Shown here piece by piece: positions 35,166-46,582 of a DNA stretch of 64,000 bases; the stretch's first letter is position 1, and each line of letters opens with the position of its first letter. A model generated the notes under the pieces. It was not told the origin of the DNA. It worked only from the letters and a program-made list of their open reading frames with translations, and did no database searches. This DNA comes from Lycorma delicatula (taxonomy: Eukaryota > Arthropoda > Insecta > Hemiptera > Fulgoridae): assembly GCF_047948215.1 (NCBI RefSeq), contig NC_134456.1, forward strand, positions 62,019,529 through 62,083,528, given 5' to 3'. The translations under genes and the position numbers were made by a program.

Positions 35166-36717
35166 GCCACAAAAATAACCCTCATGTTGTGGTAAAAATA
35201 AATTTAAAAGAAATTATTTAAAAATATTATATTTTTAAAAACAATTACAAATAACAATTTTATAATTTATAAGTTATGAACACAGGTAATAAAAATTGAA
35301 CAGTTGTAAAATGGATTTAATATTACTAAAAAATAGTTATTGTATTTTCATTTGGTTTTTTTAAATAAATTTATTTTAGGTTATGAAATAAAATATTTTG
35401 CAGTTCATTATAATATACTTAAATTGATGTTATGAAGAATAAATATCTATACTGAAATCTTAAATGCACTAAAAATTGTCTTAATTATTTATAAGCTAAT
35501 GATAAAGTAGATCAATAAAAACAATGTAATTCTAGTTTTTAAAATTATTAAAAAAATATATATAAATTCTAATGTTTAAACATAGGTTTTTAAAAATACT
35601 CACAGAAATCTTTTTTTATAATTAGGTAGTCTAATTTTATAAGATAAATTTTGAACTTTTCAATTCATTAAACCGGGCGACACGAATATATACACTATAA
35701 ATTAAAATATTTTATATTTTATCTTAATATATTTGTTCCAGTTTTTATATTTTTAATTTTATGCATAAAAAATAATAAGATTTATTTTAAATACCAACAA
35801 TAGTATTTATCTACAGCAGAAAAATATATTCAACACTTTTTAAGATTGTAATTTTTAGGCACTAACTTTGATACATAAGGAAAAGTTTTTGTCCTTAAAA
35901 CCTGAGGTTTCCATAAAAATTTTTTTTTTTTAAAAATCGCAGAATTACGAATTAATGGAATCTCTATATATACTTAACAAAACAGAGACTTCTTATTTGT
36001 AAAAAGGTGTGTATTTATTCCCTCGTATAGCCATTTTTGTACCGATTTGTCATCAAAAAATGCATTATACAGTTATTTTTAAATTCAATGTTATTTAATA
36101 AAAGTACTGATGAAAACACGTTTTAACAGTTTTAATTTGTGACTGATGAAAGAATAAAATACATTAATTCTGGTTCTGTACTTGCAATTTAAATTATTTT
36201 AATCAATTAGATCTTTTATAGCCTCTTAATAAATCAGTGTACACTACACTGATGTAAAAAATATTTCAACTTTTTTCAAAAAAAGAAAATTCTTTAACAA
36301 ATGCAGTAAGACTTATATTTTGAGAGGAATCTTTTTAAATTATGGTTCAACGATGTATTTCAATAAATTATAATATATACTCGTCATTTATTCTGATTAT
36401 ATAGCTGAGAAATCCCGATTTTCAAAAGTACCTTTAACATCAGTTCATTTCTAAAAAAAAACTAAATTTTATACAAATTTTAAATTACATTCAGTTAGGA
36501 TATTTTATTTAAATTACCAAAGAGATATGTTAAAGCTGTTTTTCATTTATTTGTTATTTTTTAAGAGATTAAATTTTTTAAATTCAGTGTTATTGAAAGA
36601 AAAAATTATGTGGACACTACATGACTTCCTTTTACGCCTATTAAATTACATTTACACATTTTTTTAAAATGAAAAGTACATAAAATTTTATTTCATTCAT
36701 AACTTCTGATATTTTTT
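35166..36717. other. AT-rich spacer, nothing recognised
   Basis: AT-rich DNA with long T and A runs and no recognised feature. Confidence 0.45.
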
Positions 36718-36739
36718 TCATATATATATATATATATAA
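36718..36739. repeat. AT microsatellite at the LINE 5' flank
   Basis: About ten AT units immediately upstream of the RTE-like LINE. An AT tract also follows its 3' end, so the insertion site may have been an AT repeat. Confidence 0.8.
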
Positions 36740-36753
36740 AAAATCCCTCCTCT

Positions 36754-38883
36754 ATGAATCATGAGACCTTGCCGTTGGTGAGGGGGCTTGAACGCTCAGG
36801 GATACAGAGTAGCTGGACCGAAGGTGCAACCATATCGGAGAGGTATCTGTTGAGAGCCAGACTAAGGAATGATTCCTCAAAGAGGGCAGCAGATCTTTCA
36901 GTAGTTGTTAGGGGCGTGAGTCAGAATGACTTAAACGGCCATATCAACATCACTCAGTCCTCTGAGTACTGCGCAGCTGAAAGCAATGGAAAACTACAGC
37001 TGTTTTTTTTTCCAAGAAAATGTGGCTCTGCATTTTCAAAAGCAATAATGGAGGCGCCTTCCTTGGTAAAATATTCCGGAGGTAAAATAGTCCCCCGTTC
37101 GGATCTCCGGGTGGGGACTACTAAGGAAGGGGTCACCAGAAAATTAAAAAATAACATTCTACGAGTCGGAGCGTGGAATGTTAGAAGTTTAAAAAAGGTT
37201 GGTAGGCTAGAAAATTTAAAAAGGGAAATGGATAGGATAAATGTGGATGTAGTAGGAATTAGTGAGGTTCGGTGGGAAGAGGAAGGCGACTTTTGGTCAG
37301 GTGATTTTAGAATAATTAACTCAGCTTCAAATAATGGGCAGGCAGGAGTAGGTTACATAATGAACAAGAAGATAGGGAAGAGAGTAGAGTATTTCAAAAC
37401 GCATAGCGATAGAATCATTGTAATAAGGATAAAATCAAAACCTAAACCGACAACGATTGTTAACGTCTATATGCCTACAAGCGCCCATGATGATGATGAG
37501 GTAGAGTGTGTATACGAAGAGATTGATGAAGCAATTAAACACGTAAAAGGAGATGAAAATTTAATAATAGTTGGAGATTGGAATGCAAGCATTGGAAAAG
37601 GCAAGGAAGGAAATATAGTGGGTGAATACGGGCTGGGCAAAAGGAATGAAAGAGGGGACCGACTTATAGAGTTTTGCACGAAGTATAATTTAGTAATTGC
37701 CAACACCCAATTTAAAAATCATAATAGAAGAATATACATTTGGAAAAAGCCAGGCGATAATGCAAGGTATCAGATAGATTATATCATGGTTAAGCAAAGA
37801 TTTAGAAATCAACTTGTTGACTGCAAAACTTACCCTGGAGCAGACATTGATAGCGACCATAATTTGGTGATAATGAAATGTAGATTGGGGTTTAAAAACC
37901 TGAAGAAAAGGTGTCAGATGAATCGGTGGAATTTAGAGAAGCTTGAGGAAGAGGAGGTAAAGAAGATTTTTGAGGAGGACATCGCAAGAGGCTTGAGTAA
38001 AAAAGATGAGGTAGAAAATGTAGAAGAAGAATGGGAGAATGTTAAAACGGAAATTCTTAAATCAGCAGAAGTGAACTTAAACGGAATAAAGAGAACTGGT
38101 AGAAAACCTTGGGTTTCAGACGATATATTGCAGCTGATGAATGAACGTAGAAAATATAAGAATGCTAGTGATGAAGAAAGTAAAAGGAACTATCGGCAAT
38201 TAAGAAATGCTATAAACAGGAAGTGCAAACTGGTGAAAGAAGAGTGGATTAAAGAAAAGTGTTCAGAAGTGGAAAGAGAACTGAACATTGGTAAAATAGA
38301 CGGAGCATACAGGAAAGTTAAGGAAAATTTTGGGGTACATAAATTGCAATCTAATAATGTGTTAAACAAAGATGGTACACCAATATATAATACGAAAGGT
38401 AAATTCGATAGATGGGTGGAATATATTGAAGAGTTATACGGAGGAAATGAATTAAAAAATGGTGTTATTGAGGAAGAAGAGGAAGTTGAGGAGGATGAAA
38501 TGGGAGAAACAATACAGAGATCTGAATTTAAGAGAGCATTAAAAGATTTAAATGGCAGAAAGGCTCCTGGAATAGACGGAATACCTGTAGAATTACTGGG
38601 CAGTGAGGAAGCGATTTATAGATTATACAAACTGGTGTGTAATGTTTATGAAAAAGGGGAATTTCCGTCAGACTTCTAAAAAAGTGTTGTAGTAATGATA
38701 TCAAAGAAAGCAGGGGCAGATAAATGTGAAGAATACAAAACGATTAGTTTAACTTGTCATGCATCAAAAATCTTGACTAGAATTCTATACAGAAGAATTG
38801 AGAGGAGAGTGGAGGAAGTGTTAGGAGAAGACCAATTTGGTTTCAGGAAAAGTATAGGGACAAGGGAAGCAATTTTAGGATGA
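36754..38883 (+). pseudogene. RTE-like LINE polyprotein, endonuclease plus start of RT
   Basis: Open for 641 codons, then one TAA at 38677-38679 in an otherwise continuing frame to 38883. The first 130 codons read through leader sequence, so the true start is probably further in. The EEP-type endonuclease spans about residues 133-375. Visible motifs are AWNVRSL, SEVRW (catalytic Glu), VYMPTS, LIIVGDWNASIG (Asp/Asn), QIDYIMV and DSDHNLVIM (catalytic His). A Lys/Glu-rich linker follows. RT begins near residue 590 with LNGRKAPGIDGIPVELL. After the stop come KSVVVMISKKAG, CEEYKTISLTCHASKILTRI and DQFGFRKSIGTREAIL. The next about 100 residues, including the first catalytic Asp (FVDLEKAFD-type motif), are missing. 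Confidence 0.92.
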
Positions 38884-39989
38884 GAGATGTTCCCTATCTC
38901 CGTTACTTTTTAATCTTTACATGGAACTAGCAGTTAATGATAGCTCCTGCAGTTCGATGGGCATGGTATAGCGATGTATTCCTGTTAACGAATGTAAAAA
39001 ACAGTAATTCAACCCCCAATTTTTTTTAATAATCCTAGCCCAAAATGTTTATTGTACTTAGGAATTATTATGCCATTTTCGAATGCGACTCTTGTCTGGT
39101 TATTTAGTCATGGTTGTTACAGTATTTGAAAAAAAAATTTAATAAAACATTAAAATATATTAAAAATATCTACAAATAAGAAATTATGCTTTTTACAGTA
39201 CAATGTGAAAAGATAAAGATGCTACGATTTGCTGATGATATAGTAGTTCTAGCCGAGAGTAAAAAGGATTTAGAAGAAACAATGAACGGCATAGATGAAG
39301 TCCTACGCAAGAACTATCGCATGAAAATAAACAAGAACAAAACAAAAGTAATGAAATGTAGTAGAAATAACAAAGATGGACCACTGAATGTGAAAATAGG
39401 AGGAGAAAAGATTATGGAGGTAGAAGAATTTTGTTTGGGAAGTAGAATTACTAAAGATGGACGAAGCAGGAGCGATATAAAATGCCGAATAGCACAAGCG
39501 AAACGAGTCTTCAGTAAGAAATATAATTTGTTTACATCAAAAATTAATTTAAATATCAGGAAAAGATTTTTGAAAGTATATGTTTGGAGTGTCACTTTAT
39601 ATGGAAGTGAAACTTGGACAATCGGAGTATCTGAGAAGAAAAGATTAGAAGCTTTTGAAATGTGGTGCTATAGGAGAATGATAAAAATCAGATGGGTGGA
39701 TTAAGTGACAAATGAAGAGGTATTGCGGCAAATAGATGAAGAAAGAAGCTTTTGGAAAAATATAGTTAAAAGAAGAGACAGACTTATAGGCCACATACTA
39801 AGGCATCCTGGAATAGTCACTTTAATATTTTAAGGACAGGTAGAAGGGAAAAATTGTGTAGGCAGGCCACGTTTGGAATATGTAAAACAAATTGTTAGGG
39901 ATGTAGGATGTAGAGGGTATTCTGAAATGAAACGGCTAGCACTAGATAGGAAATCTTGGACAGCTGCATCAAGCCAGTCAAATGACTGA
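38884..39989 (+). pseudogene. RTE-like LINE polyprotein, RT palm and C-terminus
   Basis: After the deletion the frame resumes as CSLSPLLFNLYMELAV (38890-38935). A 229-bp insertion then splits it, and it continues as VQCEKIKMLRFADDIVVLAE with the FADD catalytic pair, followed by NYRMKINKNKTKVMKCSRN. The C-terminal region has YGSETWT, EAFEMWCYRRMIKIRW, RRDRLIGHILRHPG, GRPRLEYVKQIV and a final SSQSND before TGA at 39987-39989. Internal stops are at 39702-39704 and 39831-39833. This tail is characteristic of RTE-clade proteins. It is non-functional because the palm is incomplete. Confidence 0.9.
38969..39197. mobile_element. 229-bp insertion inside the LINE RT, possible MITE
   Basis: It separates codons that are contiguous in intact elements (GMV before, QCEKIKML after). 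GTA flanks both sides. Part of it has imperfect inverted ends: tgtaaaaaacagtaattc at 38993 and, inverted, tgtaaaaagcataatttc at the right end. It is AT-rich and non-coding. A small DNA transposon or simple rearrangement filler are both possible. Confidence 0.4.
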
Positions 39990-40012
39990 AGAAAAAAATA
40001 AAAAATAAAAAT

Positions 40013-40090
40013 TCAATAATAACAATAAATAAATAAATATATATATATATATATATATATGTATATTCATTTATTTATTGTTATTATTGG
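40013..40090. repeat. Inverted repeat with ~27-bp arms around an AT tract
   Basis: The left arm caataataacaataaataa plus aaat and the right arm atttatttattgttattatt plus g are reverse complements with about one difference, around a (AT)n core. It sits directly downstream of the LINE 3' end. Confidence 0.8.
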
Positions 40091-40171
40091 ATTATTTTTT
40101 ATCGTAATTTTTTTTTTTGCAATCGAAGGTTAATAATTATTAATAAATCAATATGCTTAAATTAAAAAAAA

Positions 40172-40637
40172 AAGTAGATGAAGTCTGATTCGAACTGATG
40201 TACCCTTGTAAGATCCAAATATTCCATTAATTAAAATTTCATTTGGATATAACTCTGGAACCAATGAAAATAAGTACCACTTATGATATATCGTTAAAAA
40301 GCTCTCAATGAGAGCTAACTACTGCTGTTAAAAAAAAGTCTAAAATCAAGATTTTCTTTAGATTTTCGGCTTTTTGGACACTTTTGGTTCAGTTGATTGC
40401 AATCAAAAAGGGAGGTGCAATTTCAAAATCCTACGGCTAATCGATTTCGGTGGGGAGGATTCACCTAGTACGTTGGTTTTTGAGTTATGCGAGATACATA
40501 CGTACGTAGAGACGTCACACCGAAACTAATCAAAATGGATTCAGGGATGGTTTAATTGGATATTTCCGTTGAAATTGAAAACTAAATTTTTTCGCGATCA
40601 CAATTCTTTCTTTACTTCGTACAAGGAAGTAAAAAGA
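40172..40637 (-). repeat. Interspersed repeat family R14, copy 2
   Basis: The inverted counterpart of 14062-14522. The reverse strand starts acttccttgtacgaagtaaa and ends near cagacttcatctac. Shared landmarks such as tgcaatcaactgaacc and gtgacgtctctacgtacg are visible. It is non-coding and lies just behind the RTE-like LINE. Confidence 0.75.
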
Positions 40638-41979
40638 CCGATGATGAAGTTAAAAAATGCCTTATTCATTTTAAAAAAAAACCGAAAATTATAAATCACA
40701 AGAATAAAATTACTTATACGTTATTGGCCATTTAGACCCTTAACTCTATAAGACTGATATTAAATAAATAAGGGGTATTCATAATAAACGTTTTTTTTTA
40801 CTAAATCATTAATCTATACCTTTCCAAACAAAATTACACATATCTGGAATGAGATGAATAATTTGTTCAACTTCTGTAAAAATTGCTTATTGATGCTTAA
40901 AATGTACGTTTAAATGAAATTTCTTATCACCGAAAAAAGTATTACAATTTTATTTGAAACTATTCTTCAGATGTCGGCGACGTAAATTTTGTAATTTAAT
41001 CCTAGCAACGGCAGTAAAAATTCATAAAATACGAGTACATTTATCAGGGTTTAAGCTTGACCACAATGAGTCCGTTATCATTGTTTATGCAGAACCCATT
41101 TTCATCACCCTCTTCTAGTCTTTCACCAATCCTGACTTAATGCGTCTATTGGCTCTACATGAGTAGGTGGCTTGAAACGGATTATTGGCTGTAGAGTAAT
41201 GAGGAGGCGAGGCGTCAAATAATTTAATGCTGCTCATCGTAGTACACCGTAATAGTTGGCCTAATTATGTATACAATTGTTGTACTAATTTATAAACAGT
41301 GTTTCGTCCATTTTCAATGATCTTCTAATCCAAATATCGTTTTTAGTTTTATTTCCTTCAACTTAAAAACAAAAGAAAAATATTCGAAATAAGAATTAAT
41401 TAATTATCTATCTCATTGATTAGAGATGCAGCATTTGCATGCAAAATCTTTCATCGTTTAAAAAAATTTAACTTTAAGATTTTTAAATTTAAAGACAAAA
41501 ATATGATTTTAACTTCAAAAAAAAATTATTTTTGAAGGAAAAAGAAAAATGGAGAATGGATGACGGTTAAAATAAATTTTACAATGTAACAGCAAAAGGT
41601 TATTTGAACTGAATAATGCCTCGCATCTTCACTGAACAGCAACTTTTTTTATTTATTTAGGTCACGTTCATAAATGTTACACATTTTAATACTAAGGTGT
41701 TCGACTGTCATATTAGCCACGGATACTCAGTTCATTAACTCTATGAAGAACGAACAGATAACCGGGATATTGCTGTGGTTTTAACATTCCAGAATTGGCT
41801 ATCGGGTAATTTTATTACTTAAATTGCACGGAGCCAACCTGACTACAATAAACGTTTTATGTACAAAAATAATCAAATTTTTTTCCATTAATTTGTACTT
41901 ATTTTAAATTTGTTATTATTTTCAAACAATCTATGAATTTTCAATTAATCTAAAAAAAAAGTTAAATGACAAATTTTTT
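40638..41979. other. AT-rich spacer with a GC-richer patch
   Basis: The block 40970-41240 is less AT-rich (gtaggtggcttgaaacggat) but shows no sustained frame on either strand and no family I recognise. The rest is AT-rich. Confidence 0.4.
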
Positions 41980-41994
41980 AAATACATAAGATTA

Positions 41995-42880
41995 ATTAAA
42001 AAAAAAAAAAATACATACAAAACTGCTTCCCGTAATACTGCTGAAGTGATTTCGGGCATCCCTCCTGTTCTGTTGAGGGTTCAAATTCTGTACAGAGTGT
42101 GGAACGGAATATCTAAAGTTGAGTCTAGACAAATCCTTTTGAGAGATTGGCAGGAAGTCTGGAATGCTTCTCCTATGGGAGAATTGACAAGACGCATTAT
42201 ACATAACATTGATCTCTGGATTCACCGTGGCTTTGGGTAGGTGGGATTCTACCTCCCAGCTGCTAACCGGGCATGGGGAGTTGGAGGGATACCTGTGCTG
42301 GTTTGGTAAACGTGCTACCTCTGTTTGTAGATCCTGCGAATCACAGGACACACCGGAGCACACTATATACCACTGTTGTAGGTTGGACGGTGTTCGACAG
42401 GTGCTGGGTTTGACCTGCTTACTCCGGGGAAGACTATGAGTTATATGCTTTCCAGTAGGCAGGCCTGAAGAAACGTGGAGAAGCTAGCTAACAGAATATT
42501 GAAGACAAAATCCCGTGACGGTTGGGATCTCGATCGTGTGTAACCACGCGTGTGTTTAATTAGGGAGGGCAGCCTCGATCTGGAGAGGACGGTTTGCCGA
42601 GGTGGGTTGTTCTTGATGAGGGATGGGGGACCCCTTGTGGTAGTTTTTTTGTATAACAACTGGATAGCCTCATACAGGAACACTGCTAAAAAATTTACAC
42701 AGGAAGTGGGTACTCTAATGGGTTGCTAATAGTAATGACTTACTAATATAATATAAAATAAAGATCCGACCGGCAGCCCGACCTGTCATGCCGGTAGGTG
42801 GGAAGGGCTGTTAGAGTAGAAAACACACCCTACGTTGTTCTACGCATAATTGCCGGTCCGGCGTAGGGGATAAAGGGGAA
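41995..42880 (+). mobile_element. 5'-truncated R1/I-group LINE with perfect target duplication
   Basis: The 15-bp word aaatacataagatta occurs exactly at 41980-41994 and 42881-42895, bracketing the element. It begins with an A-rich junction (about 13 A), then polymerase C-terminal coding sequence, then a GC-rich 3'UTR ending cggcgtaggggataaagggg. There is no poly-A tail. Its 3' end resembles that of the copy at 29.9 kb. The perfect duplication indicates a fairly recent target-primed insertion. Confidence 0.9.
42026..42439 (+). pseudogene. LINE ORF2 C-terminus (R1/I group), truncated and frameshifted
   Basis: The frame from 42026 reads EVISGIPPVLLRVQILYRVW and ELTRRIIHNIDLWIHRGFG, then stops. 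A one-step frameshift continues with QLLTGHGELEGYLCWFGKRA, CRSCESQDTPEHTIYHC and an end at 42439. The GIPP-L segment, the TGHG-YL segment and the Cys/His cluster C-x2-C, H-x4-C are the usual end of R1/I/Jockey-group polymerases, beyond the RT catalytic core. It has no enzymatic capacity by itself. Confidence 0.75.
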
Positions 42881-42895
42881 AAATACATAAGATTA

Positions 42896-45483
42896 CCTTT
42901 ATTGAAAAAGTTTTATTTTTTTTATAACCTTAGAAAAATGAAAATAATAACTTTCCTGAAATACATCGATTTTTAAAAATTACAATAAATTTTTTCTATT
43001 TATTATCTAGAATTTCATTTTTTATTTTTTTAAATATTAATAAAAAGTACTTTTACCACTTTTTTAGGCTGTATTAATGTATTATTATTGTTAAAAATAC
43101 ACATTATTACCATAAATCGGGTTCGTGTACCTATTCCACAATGAAAGCAAAAGTAGAGTAAAATGACTTGAGTGGATGAATAATCATAAAAAATATGTTG
43201 TTCAGTCCTCTTTTGTGATGAATATCAGGCCATAAAAATCTTGTTGAGATGAGTGAAAGATACTACAAATAAATATATTATTTAATATGAAAGAAAAAGC
43301 TTGTTTTTGAAGCATTATACTTCTTACGTATTTCATGGGCAAAAAAGTTGAATATGTTTTATGTTTAAACTTATCTTTCTGAGTTGGTTACTTTCATATT
43401 ATAGTTAATACATTACTGCATCTGAAACAGTGTTTGAATATATAAGTTCTGCCTGTCGTTTTATTTTACGTTTACTATGGTTAGTTACAAAAAATGTATT
43501 TTTTGGCTCTCAGTAAAGATAGGAAACGTTTTATTTTACATAATCGTGTGTTTTAATTACAATGTATAAACAATTTTAATTTTATTTAACAATAGAATGG
43601 AAAGAGATTTGTAAAAAATAAATAATTTTCATTGAATCTGCTGGCAACATTGCCTGTCTGTTACAGAGGTTTATAGCGATCTACAGTCCTCCTCAGAGAA
43701 ACAGCCCTACAGACAAGTACAAGGTTTATTCTATGCTCGGCGATTACGTTAAAAAAATTTTAATATTTTACTCTCTTCTAAAAAATTGTAAAGATTGGAT
43801 AGAATTGTTTTAAATCATTATGGAAAATTTTATTTTGCAACCTTTTTTTCATTTTTTTACCAATTACATGTGCCTTTTCATATGCCTTTTTTGAATGTGC
43901 CTTTTCATTCCGAAGGAGGAGATGCCACCGTAGGGGAAGGTCAAAGTATACCCCAACCACACGTACCGCATCTACCCTATTTCTTATCACCCTGGACGTT
44001 TTTCTTCAGAGAACATTTTATTTTTTATAATTTTAAGGCCTTTAGGTTGATTGTCCATCTACTCGGAACCAGATACACATCTGAAATCATTATTAGAATG
44101 CAGGAAGAACACGAGTGTATACAGTAAAGGAGTCAACGGTATTTCCAATTAGAATTTGCAACAAATAAAATCAAAATACCAAATCCGTTACATCCTGACA
44201 ATTATATTAAATTTACTGCTCCTTTCTCATTAGACACTCTGTTCAACTGTAGACCTGAAGAGTTCTGAAATCAATTATTTATCTACGTAACCGCAAAATT
44301 CCCACCATTTCAACCCTTGATCTAAGAAATTACGTCAGAATTTTAATTTTTCTCTACTGTTTGATATTATCTCTAACCTGTTGCCTTTTCTCTTTGGACA
44401 TATTCAGACCCAAGTCCACTACGTATGGAAAACTTAGAATAACACGACAAGCACCATTTTCAAGATCCAACATAATCTGTAACATTATCACCAATTCTTA
44501 TCTTCCTTAAGCAATGATTGAACTTCCATGAATAGGCTGCCAACAAATGAATGGTCGATAGCCAACGATACAATCTCTGGGAAATGGATAGTATAACTGG
44601 ATGCTTATACCTACTAAAAAGAGCATTGCTCCACTTTTCCTGCCGTGCTTCAACTACTACATCTTATCTAAATGCCTTTTTTTTATACGTTTTGTAGGTA
44701 TATACAGTAAAATATTACTATAACCAGCGTATCAGCCAAAATGAATGTTCCATACAACTGTTCGCAATTGCCTTGTTACAGTGCTTGAAACGTTAGTGGT
44801 CTCTACATTGAAACGGACCACAGGAAAACGTTTAAAATAGATACTGTACAACTATATTAATAAACAAACTTAAACACTAATTATTTATATTTTCTGCTAA
44901 CAAAAACGTGGAACTTAAATATGCACTTCCAGGAAAACGGCTGAAAAACTTGTTGATTTTTATGCTTAATTCCTGAAGATTTTCCTCACAGTATCAGTGA
45001 AATTAAATTTCTTAAAATTAATATAGAAAATAAGTAGTTTAAAACAAATAACAAAAACTATTTTTTTACATTTGTAATGAATACTAATATTTATTAGATA
45101 ATAATCTAATGCAGTATTACACATTTAATTTCTTAAATTCGGATCATTCTAGGCAAAACAATGAAAAAGAAACAAAGAATTTAAATTTTATTGTATTTGT
45201 TCATATCAATAACGTTTATGGCAGCGTCAAATACCGAATAATTCACTATACATCTTATTTTCTATTACCCTGTAATATTTACAATAGTAAATTTAAAATC
45301 GACCAATAGCATATAACAAAACAGTTAATAAAATTAGAAACAAATTTATTTTAGGCAAACAATTTATTTTATTGCGCCTTTGATCGTGGATCTATATTTA
45401 TTTTTATACTACTACTACAGTCTTTGAAGCATGCATAAAGTTTGCAAATTAAATTTAAATGTGTTTTAGAGAATGTAGCTCAG

Positions 45484-45527
<44 letters not shown>

Positions 45528-45800
45528 TATTTTTGTTTTGGAATTTGGCCAGAGTTCGACGGACACTTACAGGTAACCAAAACGAATTGTTTTGACTTGT
45601 CATTTATAGTTAACATTTCCTTATTTTATTATTGGATTAATATATCTAATCGGGAATATTTTAATTACGGATGAGGAAGTCACCCGGTTTGTTTTTCCAT
45701 GAATATTGAGAATATTAAGTAATGTTTAGTATTTTGTATATTCAACTTAATTTAAAAACCATTTTTAATTTAATTCAGCATGTATTTGTGAGGTTCTACT
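42896..45800. other. AT-rich spacer, weak unassigned patches
   Basis: A patch at 43880-44130 (plus-strand frame with QPHVPHLPYFLSPWTFFF) and one at 44340-44640 are GC-richer than their surroundings but show no known domain. An AT microsatellite lies at 45487-45521. No gene is called. Confidence 0.4.
45487..45521. repeat. TA microsatellite
   Basis: About 17 uninterrupted TA units followed by tgtgtg. Confidence 0.9.
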
Positions 45801-46134
45801 TGCAGTTTGAATATCCTGTTCTCATGTTCCACAATTTATAAAGTGAATGTGAATTTATCAATTGTTGCATATAAATTAGACTCATACCTTTGATCTTAAA
45901 TAAATTTCAATAACTGACAGTTAAAGAGCTCAACAATACTCCGCCAAATTCCTATCGAAAAATAAAGTGCAGTTTGAATATCCTGATTTCAAGTTTTACA
46001 ATTTATAAATTGAATGGGAATTTATCAATTGTTGCAAGTAATTTAGTCTGATATCTTTAATCTTAAATAAATTTCAATAATTGACGGTTAAAGAGTTCAA
46101 CAATACTAGCCAAATTCCCATCGAAAAATAAAGT
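45801..46134. repeat. Tandem duplication of a 167-bp unit
   Basis: Copy 1 (45801-45967) and copy 2 (45968-46134) both start tgcagtttgaatatcctg and both end with aaaaataaag. They differ at scattered positions and small indels (cgaaaaataaagtg is shared at both junctions). Non-coding. The unit length falls in the range of many insect satellite monomers, but only two copies are present. Confidence 0.85.
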
Positions 46135-46582
46135 GCTGCTATTTAATTAAGTAAAAATTTTAATAAGTAAACAATAAGAAAATGAAATATTATTTAGTTC
46201 GCTAAACTTTCAGAATAGATTCTGAAGATTCTCAATTAAGTACTTCTTGTTTTTATCAGTCCCTTTCATATTTATTTAAACCGTTTTTTTTAAATTTGTT
46301 CAATCATTTTTAAATCCGATATGTTTTTATTTATTCTTTTGCGTAAATGTGATTTTACGCTAATCATCCCTGTATATAACTGAATTTAAAGTTCTAATTA
46401 GTATGTAAAAGTGATTATTTTAAAATTAAAGCACATAGAACAAGCAAACAAAAATTTTAAATATAAATTTTACCAAAAAATATTTTACACGGTTTTCATA
46501 AAATTTAAAAGTTTGTTTTTACCTAAAAGTCTATATTTTTACATGGAATCTTTTACAAATAATTGAAAAATAGACATTTATG
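46135..46582. other. AT-rich spacer
   Basis: No recognised feature between the tandem duplication and the LINE ORF1 remnant. Confidence 0.45.

Larger units (their letters stand above)
36743..40010 (+). mobile_element. RTE-like LINE, near full length, inactive
   Basis: The element runs from a GC-rich leader (catgagaccttgccgttggt) through endonuclease and reverse transcriptase to a 3' end after agtcaaatgactgaagaaaa with an A/T-rich tail. The length of about 3.25 kb is close to that of complete RTE-type elements. Insects often carry such copies annotated as craniofacial-development-protein-2-like. Inside the RT an estimated 0.3 kb is deleted near 38884 and 229 bp are inserted at 38969-39197. 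With three in-frame stops as well, it is dead, but long open stretches mean it is fairly young. Confidence 0.9.

Noticed and set aside
36754..38679. 641-residue protein as a host gene
   Set aside because: Endonuclease and RT motifs and the continuing frame after the stop show a LINE polyprotein; the first 130 residues are leader read-through.
38966..39198. The insertion in the RT as a spliced intron (gt...ag borders)
   Set aside because: Removing it at gt/ag shifts the frame, and a LINE intron here would be exceptional; insertion is simpler.
41640..41860. Second DUF4817-like start (MPRIFTEQQLF-type frame)
   Set aside because: Only a few residues look similar before a stop; no helix-turn-helix or DDE motif follows.
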